The notes beneath the pieces were generated by a model. That model was not told the DNA's origin, did not search any database, and worked only from the letters and a program-made list of their open reading frames with translations. 64,000 bases of DNA from Billgrantia bachuensis. GTDB lineage: Bacteria; Pseudomonadota; Gammaproteobacteria; Pseudomonadales; Halomonadaceae. The DNA lies in assembly GCF_011742165.1 (NCBI RefSeq), contig NZ_JAAQTO010000017.1, positions 1 through 64,000 on the forward strand, read 5' to 3'. Numbering within the stretch: the first letter of the stretch is position 1; each line of letters opens with the position of its first letter. A program made the translations under genes and the position numbers. Shown here piece by piece: positions 1 through 8,512 of the stretch.

Positions 1-99
1 GCCGAGCCCGGGGATCATGTCATCCTGACCCGGGGCGACCACATGAACGCCCACGGCGGAACCAATACCCTGAAGATTCTCGAGGTAGGCCAGCCATGA
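1..99 (+). CDS. pyk: Pyruvate kinase, C-terminal fragment cut by the window edge
   Basis: Only the last 32 codons are present, in frame 1, ending in TGA. The residues read VILTRGDHMNAHGGTNTLKI, close to the C-terminal beta strand of bacterial pyruvate kinases (the usual G-TN-L-I ending). The stop overlaps the ATG of the next gene as ATGA, so the two genes are probably translationally coupled. The rest of the gene lies to the left of the window, so the subtype and the catalytic residues cannot be judged. Confidence 0.8.
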   Translation, partial: AEPGDHVILTRGDHMNAHGGTNTLKILEVGQP

Positions 100-584
100 C
101 CGATAGCCGCCCCCGGCGCAGCGTGCGCCGCACCCTGCCGGCACGCAAGCGCATCGCGCTGATCGCCCACGATGGCAAGAAGAGCGAGTTGCTCGAGTGG
201 GCCGAACGCTGGCGCGACACCCTGATCGAGCACGAATTGGTGGGTACCGGCACCACCGCCGGGCGCCTCTCGACCAGTCTAGGGCTCGAAGTGGAAGGAT
301 TGATGAGCGGGCCGCTGGGTGGTGACCAACAGATCGGCGCGCGGCTCACCGAACAGCGCCTCGACATGCTGATCTTCTTCTGGGACCCCTTCGCACCCCA
401 GCCCCACGACCCCGACGTCAAGGCGCTGCTGCGCCTGGCCGCGCTGTGGAACGTACCGGTGGCATGCAATGCCGCCAGCGCCGACTTCCTGGTCAGCTCG
501 CCGTGGCTCGGCCAGCCTTATGAGATGTCGATTCCCGACGTCGATGCCTGGATGGCCTCTCGCAGCTCCGAACAAGCCCCGTAA
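96..584 (+). CDS. mgsA: Methylglyoxal synthase
   Basis: Converts dihydroxyacetone phosphate to methylglyoxal plus phosphate, a bypass of lower glycolysis used when sugar phosphates accumulate. The 162-aa protein shows the family blocks in order: IALIAHDGKK near residue 20, GTGTTAGRL near 51, SGPLGGDQQIGA near 71, and FFWDPFAPQPHDPDVKALLR with the conserved His and Asp residues, then NVPVACNAASADFL. It is slightly longer than the E. coli enzyme because of an Arg-rich N-terminal extension of about 15 residues. The ATG overlaps the pyk stop and pgi follows 50 nt later, so this is a small glycolysis-linked cluster. Confidence 0.93.
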   Translation: MTDSRPRRSVRRTLPARKRIALIAHDGKKSELLEWAERWRDTLIEHELVGTGTTAGRLSTSLGLEVEGLMSGPLGGDQQIGARLTEQRLDMLIFFWDPFAPQPHDPDVKALLRLAALWNVPVACNAASADFLVSSPWLGQPYEMSIPDVDAWMASRSSEQAP

Positions 585-634
585 ACCAGAACAAAGCGAC
601 CGGCGGGCCAGGCCCGCGAACTTGTGAGGAAACC

Positions 635-2287
635 ATGTTCCAGCTTACCCGCAGCGTCACCTGGCAGGCCCTGAAGCGCCTGCACGAGCAGACCGCCGAC
701 GACCGAATCCGCGACTACTTCACCGCCGACCCACAGCGCTTCGAGAAGATGAGCCTGCGCGTCGGCGGCTTGTTCCTCGATTACTCCAAGCACGCCATTT
801 CGGGTGCCGTGCTTGACAAGCTGATCGAGCTGGCCGACCACTCGGCGCTGGTGCAGCGCCGCGCCCAGATGTTCTCCGGCGACATCATCAACGTCACCGA
901 GGACCGCCCGGTGCTGCATACCGCTCTGCGCAACCAGGGCGAGGGACCGCTGATGGTCGACGGCCAGGACGTGATGCCCGAGATCCAGCGCACCCGCGAG
1001 CAGATCAAGGCGTTTTCCGAGGCCGTGCGCAGCGGTGAGTGGAAGGGTTACAGCGGCGAGCGCATCAAGGACGTGGTCAACATCGGCATCGGCGGCTCGG
1101 ATCTCGGCCCCAACATGGCCAGTCGGGCACTGCTCAAGTACCGCCACCCCGAACTCAACTTCCACTTCGTCTCCAACGTCGATGGCGCCCATATCCAGAA
1201 GGTGCTCAAGCGACTCGACCCGGCCACCACCCTGTTCATCGTCTCGACCAAGACCTTCTCCACCCAGGAAACGCTGCTCAACGCCAAGACCGCGCGACGC
1301 TGGTTCCTCGACAATGCCGGCGAGGACGCCGACGTCGGCGCCCATTTCATCGCCGCCTCCACCAACCGGCAGGCGGCCATGGAGTTCGGCATCCGCGAGG
1401 AGAACGTTTTCGAGTTCTGGGCCTGGGTCGGCGGGCGTTACTCGATGTGGTCCTCCATCGGCCTGCCCATCGCGCTCTCCATTGGCTTCGACGGCTTCAT
1501 GGAGATGCTCGAGGGCGCCTACGAGATGGACCAGCACTTCCTCGCCGCCCCCTTCCGCGAGAACATGCCGGTGCTGATGGCGCTGATCGGCATCTGGTAC
1601 ATCAACTTCGTCGGCGCCGAGACCCAGGCCATCGTGCCCTACGACCAGGCGCTGCATCAGTTGCCTTCGTTCCTGCAGCAGCTCGACATGGAGTCCAACG
1701 GCAAGTCGGTGGACATCTTCGGCCACCCCGTCGACTACAAGACCGGCCCCATCGTCTGGGGACAGACCGGCTCCAACGGCCAACACGCCTTCTTCCAGCT
1801 GCTGCACCAGGGCACCCGCTACGTGCCCATCGACTTCATCGCCTCGCTGAAGCCCGAACCGGGCGTGGAGGATCACCATTTCGCGCTGCTCACCAATATG
1901 CTGGCCCAGGCCAACGCCTTCATGGAGGGCAGCCAGAGCGGCAGTCGGCTCGACCCATACAGCTGCCCCGGTAATCGCCCCTCCAGCGTGCTGCTGCTCG
2001 ACGAGCTGACACCGAAGAACCTCGGCGCGCTGATCGCGCTCTACGAGCACAAGGTCTTTGTGCAGGGGGTGATCTGGAACATCAACTCGTTCGATCAGTG
2101 GGGCGTGCAGCTGGGCAAGCGTATCGCCGGCGAGATCAGCGAGCGCATCGACGAGCACAGCCAGGATTTCGACGCCTCGACCCAGGGGCTGCTGGCATTG
2201 GTGCGCGAGCATTTCCGCCCCGACACCAATGTCCCCGCCACGGCCGGCAAAGCGAAGAGAAAGGCCGCGGAAAAGGCCAAGCGCTGA
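635..2287 (+). CDS. pgi: Glucose-6-phosphate isomerase
   Basis: Interconverts glucose 6-phosphate and fructose 6-phosphate in the cytoplasm. The protein has 550 aa, the normal length for the family. The phosphate-binding IGIGGSDLGP is near residue 149, the first PGI signature VGGRYSMWSSIGLP near 264, the catalytic Glu region DMESNGK near 350, the His-bearing GSNGQHAF near 382, and the second signature GVIWNINSFDQWGVQLGK with the catalytic Lys near 478. The C terminus ends in a basic Lys/Arg-rich tail (KAKRKAAEKAKR). A GTGAGGAAAC ribosome binding site precedes the ATG. The upstream neighbours pyk and mgsA are also central carbon genes. Confidence 0.97.
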   Translation: MFQLTRSVTWQALKRLHEQTADDRIRDYFTADPQRFEKMSLRVGGLFLDYSKHAISGAVLDKLIELADHSALVQRRAQMFSGDIINVTEDRPVLHTALRNQGEGPLMVDGQDVMPEIQRTREQIKAFSEAVRSGEWKGYSGERIKDVVNIGIGGSDLGPNMASRALLKYRHPELNFHFVSNVDGAHIQKVLKRLDPATTLFIVSTKTFSTQETLLNAKTARRWFLDNAGEDADVGAHFIAASTNRQAAMEFGIREENVFEFWAWVGGRYSMWSSIGLPIALSIGFDGFMEMLEGAYEMDQHFLAAPFRENMPVLMALIGIWYINFVGAETQAIVPYDQALHQLPSFLQQLDMESNGKSVDIFGHPVDYKTGPIVWGQTGSNGQHAFFQLLHQGTRYVPIDFIASLKPEPGVEDHHFALLTNMLAQANAFMEGSQSGSRLDPYSCPGNRPSSVLLLDELTPKNLGALIALYEHKVFVQGVIWNINSFDQWGVQLGKRIAGEISERIDEHSQDFDASTQGLLALVREHFRPDTNVPATAGKAKRKAAEKAKR

Positions 2288-2298
2288 AGGCAAGCGCG

Positions 2299-2326
2299 GC
2301 GGGCACGTCAGCCATGGCGTGCCCGC
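2299..2326. other. 9-bp perfect hairpin at the pgi/crcB convergent junction
   Basis: GCGGGCACG and CGTGCCCGC flank a 10-nt loop. The structure lies between the pgi stop and the last codons of the converging crcB gene. There is no T tract on either side, so a role as a transcription stop or RNA stabiliser is inferred only. Confidence 0.4.
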
Positions 2327-2700
2327 ACGAAACGGTCGCCCAGCCAGGCCGCCGCCAGCCATAGCGGCACGCTGAGCAAGGCGTAGAGCAGCGCCAGGCC
2401 GGGACGGCCACTTTCGAGCAGGTGGAGCGTTTCCAGGCTGAACAGAGAAAACGTCGTGAAGCCACCGCAGAGACCGACCGCCAGGAAGGGCTGCCAGTGG
2501 GCCACTCGCCCGCCGCCCCGGCAGGCGACATGGGCAGCTAGCGCGGCGATCAGCCAGGAGCCCAGCAGGTTGACCAGCAGCGTGCCCCAGGGGAAGGCCG
2601 GCCCCAGTGCCGCCAGCGTGGCCAGCGACACCAGGTAGCGCATGACCGTGCCCAGGGCGCTGCCGACACCGACCGCCGCATAGCGCTGCCAGCCGCTCAT
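2308..2700 (-). CDS. crcB: Fluoride channel subunit CrcB/FluC, second gene of the pair
   Basis: Small inner-membrane protein of 130 aa exporting fluoride as a dual-topology or hetero-dimer channel. Family marks seen: GSALGTVMRYLVS near the N terminus, the PWGTLLVNLLGSWLI block with the pore Asn, and GGFTTFSLFSLETLHLL with the phenylalanine-box region; four hydrophobic segments. I chose the ATG at 2700 because its residues (MSGWQRYAAVGVGSALG) start the family alignment and it overlaps the stop of the upstream crcB as ATGA. The longer open frame upstream is only the shadow of that gene. It converges on pgi. Confidence 0.9.
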   Translation of the reverse strand: MSGWQRYAAVGVGSALGTVMRYLVSLATLAALGPAFPWGTLLVNLLGSWLIAALAAHVACRGGGRVAHWQPFLAVGLCGGFTTFSLFSLETLHLLESGRPGLALLYALLSVPLWLAAAWLGDRFVRARHG

Positions 2701-3089
2701 GCCAGTCGCCCCGTCAGCCACCAGCCCAGGGCGGCCAGCACCAGCCCGGCGATCACCGTTGCCGATACATTGGCGAGCGCCGCACCTCGGCGTCCGCTCT
2801 GCCACAGGCTCAGGCTCTGCAGGCTCAGCGAGGAGACGGTGGTGTAACCTCCCAGCAGTCCCACCATCAGCAACGACCAGCCACTCGACATGGCCGCTTC
2901 ATGAGACATGCCGAACCAGCCGGCCAATCCGCCTGCCAGCAGCGCGCCGCTGAGATTGACGGCCAGCGTACCCCAGGGAAAGGCGGTGCCGGCGAGCCGA
3001 GCCAGCCGCTCGGACAGCTCCATCCTCGCCATACCCCCCAGCGCCCCTCCCGCTGCCATCATCAGGAGCAGCCCCATGTTCGCGTTCAT
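2697..3089 (-). CDS. crcB: Fluoride channel subunit CrcB/FluC, first gene of the pair
   Basis: A 130-aa, four-helix membrane protein with the CrcB blocks GGALGGMARMELSERL, FPWGTLAVNLSGALLAG and GGYTTVSSLSLQSLSL. In the third block the usual F after GG-TT is V (TTVSS), so this copy departs from the consensus more than its partner. It precedes and overlaps the second crcB by 4 nt, so the two are made together. Paired crcB genes are known to form heteromeric fluoride channels in some bacteria; whether this pair does is inference. A minus-strand terminator hairpin lies about 55 nt upstream, suggesting leader control. Confidence 0.88.
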   Translation of the reverse strand: MNANMGLLLMMAAGGALGGMARMELSERLARLAGTAFPWGTLAVNLSGALLAGGLAGWFGMSHEAAMSSGWSLLMVGLLGGYTTVSSLSLQSLSLWQSGRRGAALANVSATVIAGLVLAALGWWLTGRLA

Positions 3090-3144
3090 TCGGCTCCCTC
3101 ACCGTCACCAAGAGCCGATGCTAGCCGAGTCGAAGCATGCGGAC

Positions 3145-3174
3145 AAAAAAGAAGCCATCCGGAGGGCGGATGGC
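3145..3174 (-). terminator. Intrinsic terminator in the leader of the crcB pair
   Basis: Read on the minus strand, GCCATCCG-ccctc-CGGATGGC is an 8-bp stem followed by TTC and six T. It sits between the crcB start (3089) and a region with promoter-like hexamers (TTGTAC/CATATT on the minus strand, around 3220-3255). No minus-strand gene lies upstream, so it would stop a short leader transcript rather than end a gene. That makes it a candidate attenuator or the 3' end of a small RNA. Confidence 0.6.
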
Positions 3175-3365
3175 CAAGATAGGGCTTCGTTCAGGGAATC
3201 GCGTCCTGGGGAAGGATGCCAGGTAAATATGACACACAAGGATATCCGTGTACAATATCTGCATAATTAATGACGATCATTCGTCCCCCGAGCCCTAACG
3301 CCCTATCATTAGCGGGCCGAAATACATATGGTTCCCGCCCGACACGCCCGAGACGGAGGTCACGC

Positions 3366-5684
3366 GTGATAGCACACCGGTTTGTCCCCTGGCTGTTCGG
3401 CTGGCTGATACTCGCCCTGCTGGTCACCGCACCGGCCCTGGCCCAGCCTGCCGACGACACCGCCGTTCCCGCCCCGGAAGCCCTTGCCGAACTGCTCGAG
3501 AACGAGCAGACGCGGCAGCAACTGATCGATCACCTGCGCCGTGAGGCCGCCGCCCCTGAGCTGGCCGCCGAGACCAGCCAGGCAGAGGAAGCGATATCGC
3601 TGCCCAGGCGGCTGGCTGAAATAACCAGCCGCGTCGTCAGTGACGTCGGCGGCGAGGTGCGCAACCTGTTCGATATCGTGGCGGGGCTGTTCACCACGCA
3701 AACCGACACCGCCGCCCTGGCCTGGGGCGACTTCACCACGGCTGTGATCAACCTAGGGCTGGTGATCCTGGCCACCTTCGTCCTGTTCATGGGGTTTCGC
3801 CATCTGTCGCGACCGCTCTTCGCGCGACTGAGCCGGTGGTCGCGGCTGGAAAGCGGGCTCAACCCGACCATCCGCCTGATACTGTGTGTCGCTGTCGCTG
3901 CGCTGACCGACGCGCTGGTGGTGGCGCTGGCCTACGTGGGCGGCAACCTGATCGCCACCTTCGCCATCGGCGAAAGCGGCGAGCTGTCGACCCGCGCCTC
4001 GCTGTTCCTCAATGCCTTCATGATCATCGAGCTGATCAAGGCGGCTCTGCGCATGCTGTTCGCCTCCCGCTACGAGGGGCTCCGGCTACTGCCGATCAGC
4101 TCAAGTGAGGCTTCCTACTGGAATCGCTGGTTGGCGCGACTGGTCGGCCTGGTGGGCTACGGCCTGCTGGTGGTGGTACCGCTGGTCAGTGTCTATCTGG
4201 CGCCCACGCTGGGCCAGGGTATCGGCGCGCTGATCATGTTTGGCGCCTTCTTCTATGCCGTGGCGGTGGTGCTCAAGAATCGCACCCGCATTCGCGATGA
4301 GCTCAACGCCATGGCAGCACGCTCCGACTTCACCGCCACTCGGATCTCGCTGCAGCTGTTCGCGCGCACCTGGCACCTGTTCGCCCTGGCCTACTTCCTG
4401 ATGGTGCTGATACTGACTCTGACGCGTCCGGTGGATGCCCTGCCGTTCGTGCTCTTCGCCACGCTCAAGACCGTGGTCGTGGTGGTGGTCGGCATGCTGC
4501 TGTCGAGCTTGCTGACACAAATCATCGGCCGTCGCATACGGCTCTCCGACGATCTGCGCCGCAAGCTGCCGCAGCTCGAGCCGCGGCTCAATAGCTACAT
4601 ACCCAACGCGCTGCGGGTCATCCGCACCGTGATCCTCGTCGCGGTGGTCATGCTGGTGCTCAACGCCTGGGGCGCCTTCGACCTGGCCGCCTGGTACGCC
4701 TCCGAGGCGGGCCGTGGTTTGATCGGAAAGCTGATCAGCGTGGCCGTGATCCTGCTGGTCGCCATTGCCGTATGGCTGGCGCTGGCCAGCCTGATCGAGC
4801 ACAAGCTCAACCCGGAAACCGGTACAGGTGAACCGGATGCCCGCGCCAAGACCCTGCTGAGCCTGTTCCGCAACGCACTCGCCATTGCCCTGATCACCAT
4901 GACCGTGATGATCGTGCTGTCCGAGATCGGCATCAATATCGGACCATTGATCGCCGGTGCCGGTGTGCTGGGTCTGGCGATCGGTTTCGGCTCCCAGAAG
5001 CTGGTACAGGACATCATTACCGGCGTCTTCATCCAGGTGGAGAACGCCATGAACACCGGCGACGTGGTCTCGGTAGGCGGCATCACCGGCACCGCCGAAC
5101 GGCTCAGCATCCGCTCGGTGGGCATCCGCGACCTCTTCGGCACCTATCACATCGTGCCCTTTTCCAGCGTCGATACCGTCTCCAACTTCATGCGCGAGTT
5201 CGGCTATCACGTCGGCGAGTACGGCATTGCCTATCGCGAAAGCATCGACGAGGCGATCGTCGCCCTGCGCGAGGCCTTCGACGAGCTGGCGGCCGACGAC
5301 GATCACAAGATGAATATCCTCGCACCGCTGGAAGTGGCCGGCGTCATCGCGCTGGCCGACAGCTCGGTGAACATCCGCGTGCGCATCAAGACCACCCCGG
5401 GTAACCAGTGGGGCGTCGGCCGCGCCTACAACCGCCTGGTCAAGCTGCACTTCGACGCCAGGGGCATCGAGATTCCCTTCCCCCACACCACGCTCTACTT
5501 CGGCGTGGGCAAGGAAGCCGAAGCGCCGCCGGCCAACGTGCGGCTGATGCGGCAAAACTTCGACATCGATGGCCGACCTGGCGGCCAACCCCGCTCCGGC
5601 GAGAGCAGCCGCGAAAGCGAGGACGACCCGCGCGCCAAGTCCGATCCGCCCCCCCAGGGCGACTACGGCGAGGAGCGGGATTAA
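3366..5684 (+). CDS. MscS-family mechanosensitive channel, YbiO type
   Basis: Large inner-membrane channel that releases solutes on hypo-osmotic shock. I place the start at the GTG at 3366, not the upstream ATG at 3270: it has a GGAGGT ribosome site 6 nt before it and gives a clean signal peptide (MIAHRFVPWLFGWLILALL...ALA). The 772-aa product then has a periplasmic region of about 90 residues, several membrane segments, and the MscS core from about residue 510: the pore helix AGAGVLGLAIGFGSQKLVQD, the beta domain with FIQVENAMNTGDVV, and the C-terminal alpha/beta region ending near TTLYFGVGK. The last 60 residues are acidic, low complexity and probably cytoplasmic. Length and layout fit E. 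coli YbiO (MscM). It suits an organism that loads compatible solutes. Confidence 0.9.
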   Translation: MIAHRFVPWLFGWLILALLVTAPALAQPADDTAVPAPEALAELLENEQTRQQLIDHLRREAAAPELAAETSQAEEAISLPRRLAEITSRVVSDVGGEVRNLFDIVAGLFTTQTDTAALAWGDFTTAVINLGLVILATFVLFMGFRHLSRPLFARLSRWSRLESGLNPTIRLILCVAVAALTDALVVALAYVGGNLIATFAIGESGELSTRASLFLNAFMIIELIKAALRMLFASRYEGLRLLPISSSEASYWNRWLARLVGLVGYGLLVVVPLVSVYLAPTLGQGIGALIMFGAFFYAVAVVLKNRTRIRDELNAMAARSDFTATRISLQLFARTWHLFALAYFLMVLILTLTRPVDALPFVLFATLKTVVVVVVGMLLSSLLTQIIGRRIRLSDDLRRKLPQLEPRLNSYIPNALRVIRTVILVAVVMLVLNAWGAFDLAAWYASEAGRGLIGKLISVAVILLVAIAVWLALASLIEHKLNPETGTGEPDARAKTLLSLFRNALAIALITMTVMIVLSEIGINIGPLIAGAGVLGLAIGFGSQKLVQDIITGVFIQVENAMNTGDVVSVGGITGTAERLSIRSVGIRDLFGTYHIVPFSSVDTVSNFMREFGYHVGEYGIAYRESIDEAIVALREAFDELAADDDHKMNILAPLEVAGVIALADSSVNIRVRIKTTPGNQWGVGRAYNRLVKLHFDARGIEIPFPHTTLYFGVGKEAEAPPANVRLMRQNFDIDGRPGGQPRSGESSRESEDDPRAKSDPPPQGDYGEERD

Positions 5685-5706
5685 GCACACCGCCCCCGCG
5701 TCATGC

Positions 5707-5738
5707 CACGCCCCTCACCGTGCTCGGTGGGGGGCGTG
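5707..5738 (+). terminator. Probable terminator of the MscS gene
   Basis: A 14-bp stem, CACGCCCCTCACCG against CGGTGGGGGGCGTG with one T-G wobble and a 4-nt loop, lies 22 nt after the stop codon. The T tract after it is weak (TCGTTCTTC). Confidence 0.6.
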
Positions 5739-5885
5739 ACGCCTCGTTCTTCACTCATCGAGCCGGCACCGGCAGGAAGAATCTCGTGACGTGCCTATAC
5801 TGTCCCTGGGCTCTGGCGAAGCGCTGCCTGCGTTTCATCAACGAGGCCGACCATGCTTCGAAGGCGTTCAAGGGATGGGACTACC

Positions 5886-6287
5886 ATGACAAGCAAACCG
5901 CAAGGCACTGTCTACGGCGCCTGGTTGCTGCTCGCGATTTCGGCCATTTCGCTGATCCTCGCGGCAGTCGCCACGTTCAATGAAGGCAATGGCATTGCCT
6001 ACACCCCAGGCACCTACCTGGTACTGATCTCCACCGCTCTGATGCTGCTCGGGTCACTGCTGCTGGCTCTTGCACGCGGCATGCCACGCTGGCTGGGCGG
6101 ACTGCTCACTTTCCTGCTGTTGCTCGATCTGCTGGGTACGGGCCTGGCGGCCTATCTGTTGCAGGCCGAGTGGCTGCTCGGCTGCATGGGGGTCGGGCTC
6201 GTGGCATGGCTCATCCATGTGGTTGCCGATCCCGCTACGGGCAAGCGCAACCAGCCCATGACGCAACGCCAGGAGGCCGCTTCATGA
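5886..6287 (+). CDS. Small integral membrane protein, probable anchor subunit of the PQQ dehydrogenase
   Basis: A 133-aa protein with four hydrophobic segments (about residues 10-30, 42-62, 68-90 and 92-115) and short loops. It ends in a polar tail. Its stop overlaps the ATG of the quinoprotein gene (ATGA), so the two are coupled. Membrane glucose dehydrogenases carry a similar N-terminal block of membrane helices in the same chain; the acetic-acid-bacterial polyol dehydrogenase (SldB/SldA) carries it as a separate small protein. I infer the same split arrangement here, with this protein binding the large subunit and ubiquinone. There is no sequence motif that proves this. A TATACT -10-like hexamer is at 5796-5801. 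Confidence 0.6.
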   Translation: MTSKPQGTVYGAWLLLAISAISLILAAVATFNEGNGIAYTPGTYLVLISTALMLLGSLLLALARGMPRWLGGLLTFLLLLDLLGTGLAAYLLQAEWLLGCMGVGLVAWLIHVVADPATGKRNQPMTQRQEAAS

Positions 6288-8425
6288 AACACCAGGACGT
6301 CATCGCCATTTTCGCCTCGCTGCTGCTGGCGGGTGCCATCGGCTATGTACAGGCACAGGAGGACACCTCCACCGAAGAGGAGGGCGGCCAGCCACAGGGG
6401 ATCACCGAGACCCAAGACGACGAGTCCGAGCAGGACGCCAGCGGCGGCGAAGCGCAAACGGACCAGGACGACGGCGAAGACTCCACGGTCACCCCGACCG
6501 GCCCCGGCGGCCGTGTCGAGACGGGCCCTGCCGGGCAGTCCCCAAGTGGGGGCGACCAACCCGAGCCGCCGCGCCAGGGGCCGGATGCCTGGATGGAGTC
6601 GGCGGACAGCTGGGCAACCTTCAACGGTGACTTGCGTGCACAGAAATACTCCCCGGCCGACCAGATCACGCCGGAGAACGTCGGCGAGCTCGAGCAGGCC
6701 TGGGAATACCATACCGGTGACGTTGCGGATGGCAGCGACGAGGTGCCCATGTCGGTATGGTCGGCAACCCCCTTGTTCGTCAATGACACGCTCTATCTGG
6801 GCACGCCTTTCTACCGCATCATCGCCCTGGACCCGGGCAGCGGCGAAGAGAAGTGGATCTTCGACCCCGAGGCTCCGCTGGAGGCCCTTACCCAGCCCAA
6901 CATGAAGGGCCGCGGCGTGGCCTACTGGGAGGCCGATGAACCGCAGGCGGGCGAAGCCTGCCAGAAGATGGTCTACGTCGGCACCATGGACGCCAAGCTC
7001 TATGGCGTCGATGCCGACACGGGGGAACGCTGTGCCGACTTCGGCGACAACGGCATGGTCGACGTCAACCAGTGGAACACCGTCAACGACAAGTGGCCAC
7101 TCTCACTGTTCCAGCCGCCCACGGTGTACAACGATACGCTGTTCCTCGGCTGGGCCGGCAAGGACTGGACGGACGCCGTCGCACCGCCGGGAACGGTCTT
7201 CGCGCTCGACGCACGCACCGGCGAGCGCAAGTGGACCTTCCATGCGCTGCCCGAGGAGGTGGTCGACCGGACCGGCACGGCCAACGTCTGGGCATCAATG
7301 TCGCTGGACCCCGAAAGCGGACTTCTCTACATACCGATCAGTTCGCCGAGCCCCAACTACTACGGCGGCGAGCGTACCGAGGAGCTGCCCCTTGCCACCT
7401 CGGTGACGGCGCTGAACACCGAGACCGGCGAAGTGGTGTGGAGCCGCCAGCTCGTACATCACGATATCTGGGATTACGATACCGTCGCACCTCCCACACT
7501 GGTCGACATCGAGAAGGATGGCGAGACCGTTCCCGCCCTGGTACAGCCATCCAAGCAAGGCTTCCTCTTCGTGCTGAACCGGGAAACGGGCGAGCCCGTT
7601 TACCCCATCGAGGAGCGCGAGGTGCCGGCCTCGGATGCCGAAGGCGAACAAGCCTCCCCGACTCAGCCCTTCGTCGACGTTCCCGAACCGGTGGTTCCGG
7701 ACGAGTGGCCGGGCATCTCCCGGATCGCCGACATCGTGGGCCTGGGCGAGTGCAGTCGCAAGGCCGAGGGGCTGCGCTACGAGGGTCGTTTTACGCCGCC
7801 GAGCGTCGAGGGGACCCTCGCCTATCCGCCCACGACGGGGGGCTCGCAGTGGGGCGGCGGCGCCGTCGACCCGGAGCGGGGCGTGTTCGTGATCAACTCC
7901 AACAGCGTGGTGCAGATCTATCGCCTCATCCCGCGCGACGAATACCAGCAGTTGGAGCAGTCGGGCGAGACGGGCGGCTACTACGCGCAGGGTGACACGG
8001 CCTACGGCTTCCAGCTCGAGACGTTCCTCAACTGGGCCGGCATGCCGTGCTGGAAGCCGCCCTACGGCACCCTCGCCGCCTACGATCTCAGTACCGGCGA
8101 GCGGCTGTGGAACGAACCGTTCGGCCAGGTACAGAAGCACGGCTTCTACATGCCCGAGTCGTGGGGGTCGGTCACCATCGGCGCGCCGGTGATCACCCGC
8201 TCGGGGCTGATCTTCATCGGCGCTTCGATGGATTCGCGCGTACGCGCGATCGACCTGGAGAGCGGCGAGGTGCTGTGGAAGCACCTGGTGGATGCCCCCG
8301 CCGTGTCGATGCCGGCGGTCTATACCTACGAAGGCAAGCAGTACGTCACCTTCGCGGTGGGCGGCAACTCGATCCTGCTGCCCAAGGTCAGCGATCAGGT
8401 GGTCTCCTTCGCGCTGCCCGACTGA
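6284..8425 (+). CDS. PQQ-dependent (quinoprotein) dehydrogenase, periplasmic
   Basis: Oxidises a sugar, polyol or alcohol in the periplasm and passes electrons to ubiquinone; the substrate cannot be read from the sequence. The 713-aa chain has a signal peptide (MKHQDVIAIFASLLLAGAIGYVQA), then about 70 residues of acidic low-complexity linker. The eight-bladed propeller starts at WATFNGDLRAQKYSP near residue 110. Tryptophan-docking repeats are visible: ALDPGSGEEKWIF, ALDARTGERKWTF, ALNTETGEVVWSR, VLNRETGEPVYP, AYDLSTGERLWNE, AIDLESGEVLWK. HHDIWDYD and GGSQWGGGAVDP match the glucose/quinate dehydrogenase class. No haem-binding CxxCH is present, so electrons probably go directly to quinone. PQQ synthesis genes are not in the window. 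AGGAGG lies 7 nt before the ATG. Confidence 0.88.
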   Translation: MKHQDVIAIFASLLLAGAIGYVQAQEDTSTEEEGGQPQGITETQDDESEQDASGGEAQTDQDDGEDSTVTPTGPGGRVETGPAGQSPSGGDQPEPPRQGPDAWMESADSWATFNGDLRAQKYSPADQITPENVGELEQAWEYHTGDVADGSDEVPMSVWSATPLFVNDTLYLGTPFYRIIALDPGSGEEKWIFDPEAPLEALTQPNMKGRGVAYWEADEPQAGEACQKMVYVGTMDAKLYGVDADTGERCADFGDNGMVDVNQWNTVNDKWPLSLFQPPTVYNDTLFLGWAGKDWTDAVAPPGTVFALDARTGERKWTFHALPEEVVDRTGTANVWASMSLDPESGLLYIPISSPSPNYYGGERTEELPLATSVTALNTETGEVVWSRQLVHHDIWDYDTVAPPTLVDIEKDGETVPALVQPSKQGFLFVLNRETGEPVYPIEEREVPASDAEGEQASPTQPFVDVPEPVVPDEWPGISRIADIVGLGECSRKAEGLRYEGRFTPPSVEGTLAYPPTTGGSQWGGGAVDPERGVFVINSNSVVQIYRLIPRDEYQQLEQSGETGGYYAQGDTAYGFQLETFLNWAGMPCWKPPYGTLAAYDLSTGERLWNEPFGQVQKHGFYMPESWGSVTIGAPVITRSGLIFIGASMDSRVRAIDLESGEVLWKHLVDAPAVSMPAVYTYEGKQYVTFAVGGNSILLPKVSDQVVSFALPD

Positions 8426-8440
8426 CGCTGACAGCGCATG

Positions 8441-8474
8441 ACGGAAGGGTGCCTTTCGGCACCCTTCCGTTTTT
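8441..8474 (+). terminator. Strong intrinsic terminator after the PQQ dehydrogenase
   Basis: A perfect 13-bp stem, ACGGAAGGGTGCC-tttc-GGCACCCTTCCGT, is followed by TTTT. It lies 16 nt after the stop and separates this operon from the converging hem operon. Confidence 0.9.
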
Positions 8475-8512
8475 CCTTTCATCCTTGATCAGGCCGCGCT
8501 GCCACGGCCCGC

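Noticed and set aside
518..2362. 614-aa open frame on the minus strand across pgi
   Set aside because: It is a mirror of the high-GC pgi gene; its translation is Val/Leu/Gly/His-rich with no domain, and pgi is unambiguous.
3180..3300. Fluoride riboswitch before crcB
   Set aside because: The conserved core could not be found by eye on the minus strand; only the terminator hairpin is reported.
4101..5690. 529-aa minus-strand frame opposite the MscS gene, rich in His, Asp and Gln
   Set aside because: Typical antisense shadow of a GC-rich gene; no start signal and no family match.
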